In this document: one piece after another, positions 1 through 7,186 of the stretch
Position numbering within the stretch: position 1 is the first letter of the stretch
Layout of the letters: each line of letters opens with the position of its first letter
Source: Pseudodesulfovibrio sp.
Lineage (GTDB): Bacteria; Desulfobacterota; Desulfovibrionia; Desulfovibrionales; Desulfovibrionaceae
Direction: 5' to 3'
DNA: 7,778 nucleotides
NCBI GenBank assembly: GCA_022712815.1
Contig: JAFLJW010000434.1
Location: 1 to 7,778, forward strand
Position numbers and translations under genes: made by a program
Notes under the pieces: generated by a model
What the model saw: only the letters and a program-made list of their open reading frames with translations
Databases searched by the model: none
Told to the model about the DNA's origin: nothing

Positions 1-1749
1 CCGGAATACATGCAGCTCTCGATCATCAAGGAGCGGTTTCCAAACGTGCCGCGCCTCGCCCTGACCGCCACGGCGGACGAGCCGACCCAGCGCGATATCA
101 TCAAGAACCTGCACCTTGAACAGGCCCGGATTTACGCCACCGGCTTTGACCGGCCAAACATCCGCTACTCAGTGTTGCCCAAGAACCAGCCGCAGCAAAT
201 GTTGCTTAGGTTCATTCAGGACAACCACCCCGGCGATGCCGGTATCGTCTATCGCCTCAGCCGCAAGAAGGTCGAGAAAACCGCTGCATTTTTGGATAAA
301 AACGGGATCACGGCCCTGCCCTACCACGCCGGCCTGAGCAAGGAAGTCCGGTATCGCAATCAGGAACGGTTCATGCGCGAGGAAGGCGTGGTCATGGTTG
401 CCACGGTCGCCTTTGGCATGGGTGTGGACAAGCCGAACGTCCGGTTTGTCTGCCATGTGGAACCTCCCAAATCACTTGAGGCATACCACCAGGAAACAGG
501 CCGTGGCGGGCGCGACGGGCTCCCGGCTTCGGCCTGGTTGTGCTTCGGGTTGCAGGACATCGCCATCCTGCGTTCCATGATTGATTCGGGCGAGGCCGAC
601 GAAACGCGCAAACGGGTGGAGCACCACAAACTCGGTGCGCTCTTCGCATTTCTGGAAACAGCCGGGTGCCGTCGCCAGTCCGTGCTGAGCTATTTCGGCG
701 AACATATCGAGCCGTGCGGAAACTGCGACAACTGCTTAAACCCGGTGGAAACATGGGACGGCACCGAGGCCGCGCAAAAGGCCCTCTCAAATATTTACCG
801 CACCGATCAGCGGTTCGGAGCCAATTATCTGGCCGATGTGCTCATCGGTAAAAACAGTGAGCGCATCAGGCGATTCGGACATGATCAAGTTTCCACCTAC
901 GGCATCGGCAAGGAGATGACTCAGGACCAGTGGAAATCAGTCTACCGCCAGTTGACCGCTGCCGGTCTGGTATCGGTGGACATGGAGCGCCATGGCTCCC
1001 TTGCCCTTAACGAGCGGTCATGGCCCGTACTCAGGGGCGAGAAGGAAGTCCGGTTGCGCACCGACCCGGTTATCGCCCGGAGGTCAAAGAAAAAACGTCT
1101 GCCCGTCACCATGGATGACGTACTCAACAATTGGGAATCACAGGCCTTGTTCGATTCCCTGCGCGAACTTCGCCTCAAGATTGCCGGGGAGCAATCCGTG
1201 CCTCCCTACGCGATTTTCCCGGACAAGACATTACTGGAATTCGTCCGTTACCGTCCGCAGGATATTGCGTCAATCGGTCTCATGACCGGCGTGGGCGAGG
1301 TCAAACTAGACCGCTTTGGTGCGCCTTTCCTTGAAGGTCTTCAGGCCCACGAGGAAGAACATGGCCGCCCGGAAAACCTGCCTGAGGTGCCTGTCGAGCG
1401 AGCTGAAAAACGTGAAAGGAAAAAGGAAAAGGCCGAGAGCAGGGAGTTCTCGTCCACGGCAGAGAAATCCCTTGAACTTTTCCGTGAACTCGGTGATGTG
1501 GACGCGGTTTCAAAAAAGCGTGAACTCAAGCCCCGCACCATCTGGAACCATCTGGTTCAGGCCGCGAGCTTTGGCAAAATTGATTACCGGACCTTGATTG
1601 ATGTCACAGACGAAGAGGTTCAGCTAATCAAAGGAACATGCGACGAATTCCGGCAAAAAGGGATTGTCGCGTTGACGCCGATCTTTGAGGAGTTTGAAGA
1701 AAAATATTCTTTCGAGGTCCTCCGGCTCGTCAGAGCCTGCGCGAAGTAA
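1..1749 (+). CDS. recQ: ATP-dependent DNA helicase RecQ, 3' part (5' end outside window)
   Basis: RecQ is a 3'-to-5' superfamily 2 DNA helicase for recombination and replication-fork repair. The frame is open from base 1, and its first codons (PEYMQLS) match the region just after the aromatic-rich loop of E. coli RecQ. Roughly 160 N-terminal residues, with the Walker A and DEAH-type motifs, therefore lie upstream, and the ATG at base 10 is internal. By codon number from base 1: motif III ALTATAD 20-26; motif VI QETGRGGRDG 164-173 with its arginine finger; zinc-site cysteines 223, 239, 242 and 245; winged helix about 260-350; HRDC about 383-455 (VPPYAIF is typical). A charged linker follows, then about 95 residues resembling the HTH_40 extension of some RecQ proteins. 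The full protein would be about 740 residues against 609 in E. coli. Oddities are GRGGRDG where GRAGRDG is usual, and Arg in IVYRLSRKKVE where Cys is usual. The family call is very secure. Confidence 0.97.
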   Translation, partial: PEYMQLSIIKERFPNVPRLALTATADEPTQRDIIKNLHLEQARIYATGFDRPNIRYSVLPKNQPQQMLLRFIQDNHPGDAGIVYRLSRKKVEKTAAFLDKNGITALPYHAGLSKEVRYRNQERFMREEGVVMVATVAFGMGVDKPNVRFVCHVEPPKSLEAYHQETGRGGRDGLPASAWLCFGLQDIAILRSMIDSGEADETRKRVEHHKLGALFAFLETAGCRRQSVLSYFGEHIEPCGNCDNCLNPVETWDGTEAAQKALSNIYRTDQRFGANYLADVLIGKNSERIRRFGHDQVSTYGIGKEMTQDQWKSVYRQLTAAGLVSVDMERHGSLALNERSWPVLRGEKEVRLRTDPVIARRSKKKRLPVTMDDVLNNWESQALFDSLRELRLKIAGEQSVPPYAIFPDKTLLEFVRYRPQDIASIGLMTGVGEVKLDRFGAPFLEGLQAHEEEHGRPENLPEVPVERAEKRERKKEKAESREFSSTAEKSLELFRELGDVDAVSKKRELKPRTIWNHLVQAASFGKIDYRTLIDVTDEEVQLIKGTCDEFRQKGIVALTPIFEEFEEKYSFEVLRLVRACAK

Positions 1750-1751
1750 AA

Positions 1752-1815
1752 CCGTCCCTCTCCTTTCCTTCTCCTGCATTCTTTCCATCACCTTCTCCCT
1801 CCTTCCTTCACTCTG
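1752..1815 (+). other. Pyrimidine tract after recQ, possible Rho-dependent termination region
   Basis: Bases 1755-1814 are almost pure C and T, with only five purines in about 60 bases (one G at 1776 and four A). The RNA would be C-rich, G-poor and unstructured, which is the known character of Rho utilisation sites. No hairpin followed by a T run is visible between recQ and pstS. The nearest stem is GGCTC/GAGCC with a GTCA loop at 1724-1737, inside the last recQ codons. I infer that this tract ends recQ transcription before the phosphate operon, but no direct signal proves it. Confidence 0.35.
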
Positions 1816-1827
1816 ATAATGAACAAA

Positions 1828-1888
1828 CTGTCACCTACCTTCCCATTGCCTGTCACGAAGCTGTAACAGTCGAGGTTTATCTATACGG
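1828..1888 (+). promoter_or_regulatory. Pho box array and -10 region of the pst operon
   Basis: Three CTGTCAC-type heptamers sit on an 11-base grid: CTGTCAC at 1828-1834, CTGTCAC at 1850-1856 and CTGTAAC at 1861-1867. The empty grid slot at 1839-1845 holds a weak match, CTTCCCA. The last two repeats with their 4-base spacer, CTGTCACGAAGCTGTAAC, closely match the E. coli Pho box layout (heptamer, 4 bases, heptamer) that binds a PhoB dimer. A TA-rich stretch at 1876-1886 (TTTATCTATAC) begins 8 bases past the last repeat and fits a -10 element; TATCTA at 1878 would be 10 bases past it. No good -35 is present, as expected where activator binding replaces it. Its position ahead of pstS supports PhoB control during phosphate limitation. 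Confidence 0.85.
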
Positions 1889-1943
1889 TGCAAGTCAACG
1901 AGATTGATTTTTCACTTCATATAATCTTAAGGAAGGTATCCTG

Positions 1944-2753
<810 letters not shown>

Positions 2754-2784
2754 TTGAGTTGAAATCCTGGTCTGAAGTTTGAAA

Positions 2785-2820
2785 TCCCCGCCGGGATGCT
2801 GGAATGCAGCCCGGCGGGAT
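2785..2820 (+). promoter_or_regulatory. GC-rich hairpin between pstS and pstC
   Basis: CCCGCCGGG (2787-2795) and CCCGGCGGG (2810-2818) form a perfect 9-base-pair stem with a 14-base loop. The stem can be extended outward by AT/AT across one bulged C (2786), and a weak inner TGC/GCA pairing is possible. There is no T run after it, so it is not a normal intrinsic terminator. Such stems between a binding-protein gene and its permease genes are known to protect the upstream mRNA from 3' exonucleases and so raise the receptor-to-permease ratio; I infer the same here. A direct repeat TTGAAATCC lies just upstream, at 2759-2767 and 2779-2787. Confidence 0.6.
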
Positions 2821-2846
2821 CACGCGTGAAGAGAGACGGAGAATCA

Positions 2847-3770
2847 ATGCTGTCACGAAAAAATAAAGAAAAGGCCATCAAGATCGCGTTTCTGCTCGCA
2901 GCCAGCGCGTCCATCATCGCGCTCGGCCTGATCATGTATTTCCTGATTAACGAAGCCTTGCCCACATTCCTGGGTTTTGATGCCATGGGCGAACATTTTG
3001 AAGGGGTCAGTTTTGTCGATTTCATATTCGGCGACAAATGGAAACCCGTTTCCGAAAACCCGCAATGGGGCATCCTTCCCCTCATCATGGGTTCGGTCTG
3101 GGTGACCATTCTCTCCTCAATCATCGCCATCCCGCTCGGTATCATGACCGCCATCTATCTGGCCGAGATCGCTCCGAACAAAGTGCGCGAGATAGTCAAA
3201 CCCATGGTCGAGTTGCTGGCCTCCCTGCCATCGGTTGTGATCGGTTTCTTCGGTCTGGTCGTGGTCGCGCCGATCCTGCTTGATATGTTCGAGATCCGCT
3301 TTGGCGTCAATATGCTCAACGCGTCGATCATGCTCGCCTTCATGGCCGTGCCGACCATCACCTCCATTGCCGAGGATTCCATTCATTCCGTTCCGACTGA
3401 ATTGCGTGAAGGTTCTTTGGCTCTGGGCGCGACCCGTTTCGAGACCATCCGGCGCGTGGTTCTCCCGGCTTCCTTGTCCGGCCTGTGTACGGCAGTCATC
3501 CTCGGCATGTCCCGCTCCATCGGCGAGACCATGGTCGTGCTGATGGTAGCCGGTGGCGCAGCCCGTATCCCGAACTCCATTTTCGATCCGGTCCGGCCCA
3601 TGCCAGCTTCCATTGCCGCAGAGATGGGCGAGACCAGCTTCGGCCTTGAGATGCACTACTTCGCACTCTTTGCCATCGCCATGGTGCTTTTCATGATTAC
3701 GTTTTTATTCAACCTTTTGGCCGACCACATAGCGCACAAATACAAACAAGTCGGCTCAGCCAGTCTATAG
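2847..3770 (+). CDS. pstC: Phosphate ABC transporter permease PstC
   Basis: PstC is one of the two inner-membrane permease subunits that form the phosphate channel with PstA. The 307-residue product has a short basic N-terminus and hydrophobic membrane segments at about 12-34, 76-106, 125-147, 159-175, 211-236 and 271-294. A soluble periplasmic stretch lies between the first two. The EAA coupling loop, which contacts the ATPase, is visible at about 176-212 (LREGSLALGATRFETIRR, then VVLPASLSG). I chose the ATG at 2847 because GGAG at 2838-2841 is five bases upstream and the product then begins MLSRKNK, a normal cytoplasmic N-terminus. An in-frame ATG at 2796 lies inside the loop of the intergenic hairpin and has no ribosome site. 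The gene follows pstS by 93 bases and precedes pstA by 27, so it is cotranscribed. Confidence 0.95.
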   Translation: MLSRKNKEKAIKIAFLLAASASIIALGLIMYFLINEALPTFLGFDAMGEHFEGVSFVDFIFGDKWKPVSENPQWGILPLIMGSVWVTILSSIIAIPLGIMTAIYLAEIAPNKVREIVKPMVELLASLPSVVIGFFGLVVVAPILLDMFEIRFGVNMLNASIMLAFMAVPTITSIAEDSIHSVPTELREGSLALGATRFETIRRVVLPASLSGLCTAVILGMSRSIGETMVVLMVAGGAARIPNSIFDPVRPMPASIAAEMGETSFGLEMHYFALFAIAMVLFMITFLFNLLADHIAHKYKQVGSASL

Positions 3771-3797
3771 ACCATTCAAGATGGAGAAATAGCAGAA

Positions 3798-4724
3798 ATG
3801 AACAGCAACGAAATGACAATGCCCCGGGCCATTATCCCGGACACTCCCGGTTTTCATGCAAGGCGCAGGCTCAAACAAGAGGCGTGGTTTCTCTTGTTCC
3901 GGGGCGCGGTGGTCATCAACGGCCTCGCGCTGTTTATCATCCTTGGTTACATGGTCTACTACGGCCTGCCCGCGATTTCCTGGGATTTCCTCACCGGCCA
4001 GCCCACCGAGGGTGGCATGGCAGGTGGTATTTTCCCGTGCATTGTCGGGACGTTCTACCTGAGCATCGGGTCCATGGCCCTGGCCCTGCCGATGGGCGTG
4101 GCCGCTGCCATCTACCTGCATGAATATGCGAAACCAGGCTTGTTCATGCGCATAATTCGTCTGTGCATCAGCAATCTGGCCGGTGTTCCATCCGTGGTCT
4201 TCGGGTTGTTCGGCATGGCCTTTTTCGTGGCTGCCCGGGACTTGGGCGGGCTAGGCATGGGCGTGTCCATCGCTGCTGGTTGCATGACGCTGGCCGTCCT
4301 TATCCTGCCGGTAATCATCGGCACCAGTGAGGAAGCCCTGCGTAGCGTGCCGGACACCTATCGCGAGGCATCTCTCGGCCTTGGCGCAACCAAATGGCAG
4401 ACCATTTTTAAGGTGGTCCTGCCGTCCGCACTGCCCGGCATCATGACCGGCTCCATCCTCTCCATCTCCCGCGCAGCTGGTGAGACCGCCGCCATCATGT
4501 TCACCGCTGCCGCCAGCTACAACCCGACCTTGCCCAGCTCGATTTTTGATGAAGTCATGGCCCTGCCCTACCAGATATACTCGCTATCGGTCTCCTCCAC
4601 CAATCCCGAGGCAAGCCTGCCGCTCCAATACGGCACCTCACTGGTACTGGTCACACTGGTGCTGGGCATGAACCTGATCGCCATCGTCATCAGGTCAAGG
4701 ATGCGCAAAAGGTTAAGTCAGTAG
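3798..4724 (+). CDS. pstA: Phosphate ABC transporter permease PstA
   Basis: PstA is the second permease half of the phosphate importer and pairs with PstC in the inner membrane. The 308-residue product has a polar 25-residue N-terminus, then membrane segments at about 30-56, 76-106, 126-146, 154-175, 213-238 and 279-298. The EAA loop at about 178-214 reads YREASLGLGATKWQT followed by VVLPSALPG and parallels the one in PstC, consistent with paralogous permeases. The length matches the family (about 280-310). The start at 3798 is supported by GGAG at 3783-3786, although its 11-base spacing is long; ATG codons at 3813 and 3819 are alternatives. It is the last gene of the operon: an intrinsic terminator begins 16 bases after the stop. 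No pstB or phoU follows, which is unusual compared with the E. coli pstSCAB-phoU order. Confidence 0.95.
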   Translation: MNSNEMTMPRAIIPDTPGFHARRRLKQEAWFLLFRGAVVINGLALFIILGYMVYYGLPAISWDFLTGQPTEGGMAGGIFPCIVGTFYLSIGSMALALPMGVAAAIYLHEYAKPGLFMRIIRLCISNLAGVPSVVFGLFGMAFFVAARDLGGLGMGVSIAAGCMTLAVLILPVIIGTSEEALRSVPDTYREASLGLGATKWQTIFKVVLPSALPGIMTGSILSISRAAGETAAIMFTAAASYNPTLPSSIFDEVMALPYQIYSLSVSSTNPEASLPLQYGTSLVLVTLVLGMNLIAIVIRSRMRKRLSQ

Positions 4725-4740
4725 GCCTGACAGATTCACT

Positions 4741-4772
4741 AAAAAAACCGCTCCATATGGGGCGGTTTTTTT
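4741..4772. terminator. Bidirectional intrinsic terminator between pstA and the convergent DUF116 gene
   Basis: Seven A (4741-4747), then CCGCTCC (4748-4754), an ATAT loop (4755-4758), GGGGCGG (4759-4765) and seven T (4766-4772). The arms pair without a gap, with one T-G wobble (4752/4761), giving about 7 GC-rich pairs and 7 A-T pairs. A U run follows on the + strand and, by symmetry, on the - strand. It lies 16 bases after the pstA stop and about 75 bases past the end of the opposing DUF116 gene, so it can end transcripts from both sides. Confidence 0.95.
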
Positions 4773-4818
4773 GTTGGTTCATCCGATCAAACTCACTTTT
4801 TTCTTTCTGATCTCTGAC

Positions 4819-4827
4819 GGGGGGGGG
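4819..4827 (+). repeat. Run of nine G in the convergent intergenic gap
   Basis: A homopolymer of nine G lies between the terminator and the stop codon of the DUF116 gene (21 bases beyond that stop on the - strand). It is outside any coding frame I accept, so slippage would not alter a protein. The rest of 4773-4847 shows no gene, promoter or stable hairpin. Runs of this kind are also common sites of length error in assemblies. Confidence 0.9.
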
Positions 4828-4847
4828 ATTGTAACCTTGTTGCAATC

Positions 4848-5684
4848 TTACAACTTGGTAGCCTGTGCGGTGGAAATCGTCAGCCCTATTCCCGGAGTTT
4901 TGCCTTCGAGGTATTCCGGCAGCAGGAACCGCTGCAACGCCTCTTCAAGCAGGTAGTGGGCCACGGTGGTGTCGAGACATGGGCCATGGGGCCGCTCATT
5001 GAGTACCCCGAACACCGGCAGGGGATAGGTATCCTGAATCCCGCTGGAAAGATCACGATGACAGGCCACGGCAATGATCATCTTGGGGCGCATCTGGACC
5101 ACGATGCGCCGGGCAATGGTGCCGCCGGTCGCAACGGCGAGGTTGACGCCGTATTTGTCGTGCAGCTCAAGCAACCCGGCAATGGGGCATTTGCCGCACC
5201 TGACACAATTGTTGATGTCGTAAGTCAGTCGCCTGTCACACTTGGAGTTCTGCAAACAATGCGGCATGAGCAGCAGGATCTCTTCTGGCTTGTATTGCCC
5301 GGCCTCGGCCAGAACCAGCTCATTATTGACGCTGATGAACGAGAGCATGATATTCTTTTTCTTGATTCTCAAAGCCTTGCCCAGCAGGACCATGACCGGC
5401 AGGAAAAACTTGATAGTCAGGCCGCGGAAGCGTCTGGAACCGGGCAGCGGTCTTTTGGTGATGATGTTCAGGAACAACCCCCAATAGGCCACACTGACGC
5501 AACCGACCAACACGATCACCACTCCACCCAAAACCCATTTGGCCATGGGATGAATGTTTTCCAGTCCGATGAACGGGACAAGCCACAACGCACCCAGAAA
5601 CAGGCACACCACAAAGCACGTGCCGCTGATGAGGCCGATAAAGAGGCGCTTGCGCACCATGCGTATGTTGCGTGTCTGGTTCAA
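4848..5684 (-). CDS. DUF116 family membrane protein with conserved cysteines, function unknown
   Basis: I recognise the DUF116 family (uncharacterised) from its C-terminal half: LLLMPHCLQ (137-145), CVRCGKCPI (160-168), VATGGTIARR (184-193), IIAVACHRDL (203-212) and VLNERPHGPC (227-236). Its function is not established. The 278-residue product has two probable membrane helices (about 13-36 and 49-72), then a cytosolic-looking domain with seven cysteines at 143, 149, 160, 163, 166, 208 and 236. The C-x2-C-x2-C cluster plus Cys143/149 suggests a metal or Fe-S site; this is inference. The start appears to be TTG at 5684, supported by AGGCGGA ending four bases before it and overlapping the fmt stop. 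The next candidate, ATG at 5660, has no ribosome site. The gene begins nine bases after fmt and so is probably coupled to it. It ends the leftward operon. Confidence 0.85.
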   Translation of the reverse strand: MNQTRNIRMVRKRLFIGLISGTCFVVCLFLGALWLVPFIGLENIHPMAKWVLGGVVIVLVGCVSVAYWGLFLNIITKRPLPGSRRFRGLTIKFFLPVMVLLGKALRIKKKNIMLSFISVNNELVLAEAGQYKPEEILLLMPHCLQNSKCDRRLTYDINNCVRCGKCPIAGLLELHDKYGVNLAVATGGTIARRIVVQMRPKMIIAVACHRDLSSGIQDTYPLPVFGVLNERPHGPCLDTTVAHYLLEEALQRFLLPEYLEGKTPGIGLTISTAQATKL

Positions 5685-5693
5685 ATATTCCGC

Positions 5694-6680
5694 CTAGTTG
5701 CAGTCTTTCATGTAGCCACAGGTAAAGGCCGTGGCATCCATGTTCTTCTTGCCCTGCGGCTTTACTTCCGGGGTCAGGTATACTGCATCCGCCGTGGTGA
5801 TGGCGAGCTTGCCGTCCATCTCGCCCAGCACGGTGCCGGGGTCGATCTTCGGGGTCTGCTCTTCACTGATCTCGCCGGGAGTGAGGTTCAGGCGAATGAT
5901 CTTGCCGTCCTGATTTTTCCAGTCGAAAAATGCGCCGGGCCACGGATACATGGCGCGAATCTGATTGTGGACGATCTTGGCCGGACGGTTCCAGTCTATC
6001 TCGCCTTCCTGCTTGGTGAGTTTTTTGGCGTAGGTGGCGTTGTCGTCGTCCTGCGGGGTCAGCGAGTAGCCGCCGGTCTGCAACCGGGCCATGGCCTCGC
6101 AAATACAGATGCCGCCGAGCTTGGCCAGCTCGTCATGGATGGTTCCGGCGTGGTCGTTGTATCCGATACGCAGGGCGCGCTGGACCATGACCGGGCCGGT
6201 ATCGAGTCCGGCTTCCATCTTCATGATCGAGATGCCGGTGACCACATCTCCGTTCTCAATGGCCCGCTGGATGGGCGCGGCTCCCCGGTACTGGGGCAGC
6301 AGGGAAGCATGAATATTGAGCGGATGGAGGGTCGGGATATCAAGCACCGCCTGGGGCAAAATCAGCCCGTAAGCGGCTACCACGAGCACGTCCGGCTTGA
6401 GTGCGGCCAGTTCGTCGATGTCGGCCTGCTCCTTGAAATTCAGCGGTTGGAAGACGGGAATATCGTTCTCAAGGGCTACGACCTTGACCGGTGACGGCTT
6501 GCACTGCCTGCCGCGTCCGCATGGCCGGTCGGGCTGCGAATAGACACCCACCACCTCGGCTCCCTCAAAGGATAAAAGTATCCTGAGCGTCTCGGCTGCG
6601 AAGTCCGGCGTACCCATGAAAACCGTGCGCAGCCTTTTCAGCTCCACTTTTTCACCCGATTTCTCTGTGGGTTTGTCCAT
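5694..6680 (-). CDS. fmt: Methionyl-tRNA formyltransferase Fmt
   Basis: Fmt transfers a formyl group from 10-formyl-tetrahydrofolate to Met-tRNA-fMet to make the initiator tRNA. Numbered from the chosen ATG, the 328-residue product shows VFMGTPDFAA (20-29), the substrate loop region DRPCGRGRQCKPSPVKV (51-67), and the active-site set Asn122, His124 (NIHASLLPQYRGAAPI) and Asp160 (MEAGLDTGPV). A C-terminal OB-fold domain runs from about 220 onward (MYPWPGAFF at 244-252). I chose the ATG at 6680 because GGAAGAG at 6693-6687 lies six bases upstream and the start falls two bases after the def stop. An ATG at 6695 would overlap def by 13 bases and lacks a good site, and a GTG at about 6647 is also possible. 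About 19 residues precede the usual N-terminal strand, slightly long for the family. It is coupled between def and the DUF116 gene. Confidence 0.96.
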   Translation of the reverse strand: MDKPTEKSGEKVELKRLRTVFMGTPDFAAETLRILLSFEGAEVVGVYSQPDRPCGRGRQCKPSPVKVVALENDIPVFQPLNFKEQADIDELAALKPDVLVVAAYGLILPQAVLDIPTLHPLNIHASLLPQYRGAAPIQRAIENGDVVTGISIMKMEAGLDTGPVMVQRALRIGYNDHAGTIHDELAKLGGICICEAMARLQTGGYSLTPQDDDNATYAKKLTKQEGEIDWNRPAKIVHNQIRAMYPWPGAFFDWKNQDGKIIRLNLTPGEISEEQTPKIDPGTVLGEMDGKLAITTADAVYLTPEVKPQGKKNMDATAFTCGYMKDCN

Positions 6681-6682
6681 CT

Positions 6683-7180
6683 CTAGCTCTTCCATTTAAG
6701 GGCCTTTTTCCTGTACATGGCTTTTTTCAAACGACCTGCGCGGTCGGCGATGGTTATACCGTCCAGATGGTCTATCTCGTGCTGAAGGACAATGGAAAGA
6801 AAACCATCGGTTTCAATGCACACTTCCTTGCCCTTCTCGTCAAGAGCCTTGACCTTGACGCTTTCCTTGCGCTTGATCTTGCCTGAAAACTCCGGGCAGC
6901 TCAGGCACCCTTCCTCTGACTCAACCTCTCCGTCGCATTCCACGATTTCCGGGTTGATGAGAACCCGCAGGTCCTCTTTCATCTTGGGACCACTCTGGTC
7001 CACGCAGATCAGGCGAATGGATTTACCCACCTGCGGCGCGGCCAGTCCGACCCCGTCGTCACCATACATGGTCTCGATCATATTTTCGATGAGTTCCTTG
7101 ATTTCAGGCGTGATTTCCGTGATCGGTTTCGCCTTTGTCGCAAGGACCTCTTCAGGCCATGTGCATATTTCAAGTTTCAT
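6683..7180 (-). CDS. def: Peptide deformylase Def
   Basis: Def is a metalloenzyme that removes the N-formyl group from nascent proteins, the counterpart of Fmt encoded next to it. The 165-residue product carries all three family motifs: GVGLAAPQVG (43-52), EGCLSCPEF (90-98) and QHEIDHLDG (133-141). The metal ligands are Cys92, His134 and His138, and the catalytic base is Glu135. The length is normal. I chose the ATG at 7180 because GGAGG at 7193-7189 lies eight bases upstream and the product begins MKLEICTWP, the usual family opening. An in-frame ATG at 7237 would add 19 residues reading through a palindrome, and I reject it. The SCPEF variant after the metal cysteine differs from the common EGCLS(V/I)PG but keeps all catalytic residues. 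Two bases separate it from fmt. Confidence 0.97.
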   Translation of the reverse strand: MKLEICTWPEEVLATKAKPITEITPEIKELIENMIETMYGDDGVGLAAPQVGKSIRLICVDQSGPKMKEDLRVLINPEIVECDGEVESEEGCLSCPEFSGKIKRKESVKVKALDEKGKEVCIETDGFLSIVLQHEIDHLDGITIADRAGRLKKAMYRKKALKWKS

Positions 7181-7186
7181 TTCAAT

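Noticed and set aside
1724..1737. GGCTC/GAGCC hairpin at the end of recQ as an intrinsic terminator
   Set aside because: Only five pairs, inside coding sequence, and not followed by a T run.
1920..1925. Perfect TATAAT just upstream of pstS
   Set aside because: Transcription from it would start within or next to the ribosome site at 1929-1936, and no -35 match lies 16-18 bases upstream. The Pho box is also about 53 bases away, too far to drive it.
2796..2846. Earlier in-frame ATG for pstC
   Set aside because: It lies in the loop of the intergenic hairpin, has no ribosome site, and would add 17 polar residues not expected in PstC. ATG 2847 has GGAG at good spacing.
2850..2859. CTGTCACGAA in the first pstC codons, identical to part of the Pho box at 1850-1859
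   Set aside because: It is a lone half site with no second heptamer 11 bases away and is explained by pstC codons 2-5. A chance match.
3117..3656. A 179-codon open frame on the - strand inside pstC
   Set aside because: Its product is a low-complexity mix of H, D, G and R with no recognisable domain. It lies entirely inside a confident permease gene and is a codon-bias shadow.
4829..4853. TTGTAA/TTACAA inverted repeat at the end of the DUF116 gene
   Set aside because: Only six weak pairs with a 13-base loop, and overlapping alternative pairings of similar strength. Not distinguishable from chance.
4956..6494. A 512-codon open frame on the + strand, antisense to both the DUF116 gene and fmt
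   Set aside because: Its codons are the exact reverse complements of the sense codons of both genes, which happen to share a frame. Stops could arise only from TTA, CTA or TCA in the sense frame, and these codons are rare in such genomes. The product is rich in H, G, D and Q with no domain I recognise, while the sense genes are clear family members.
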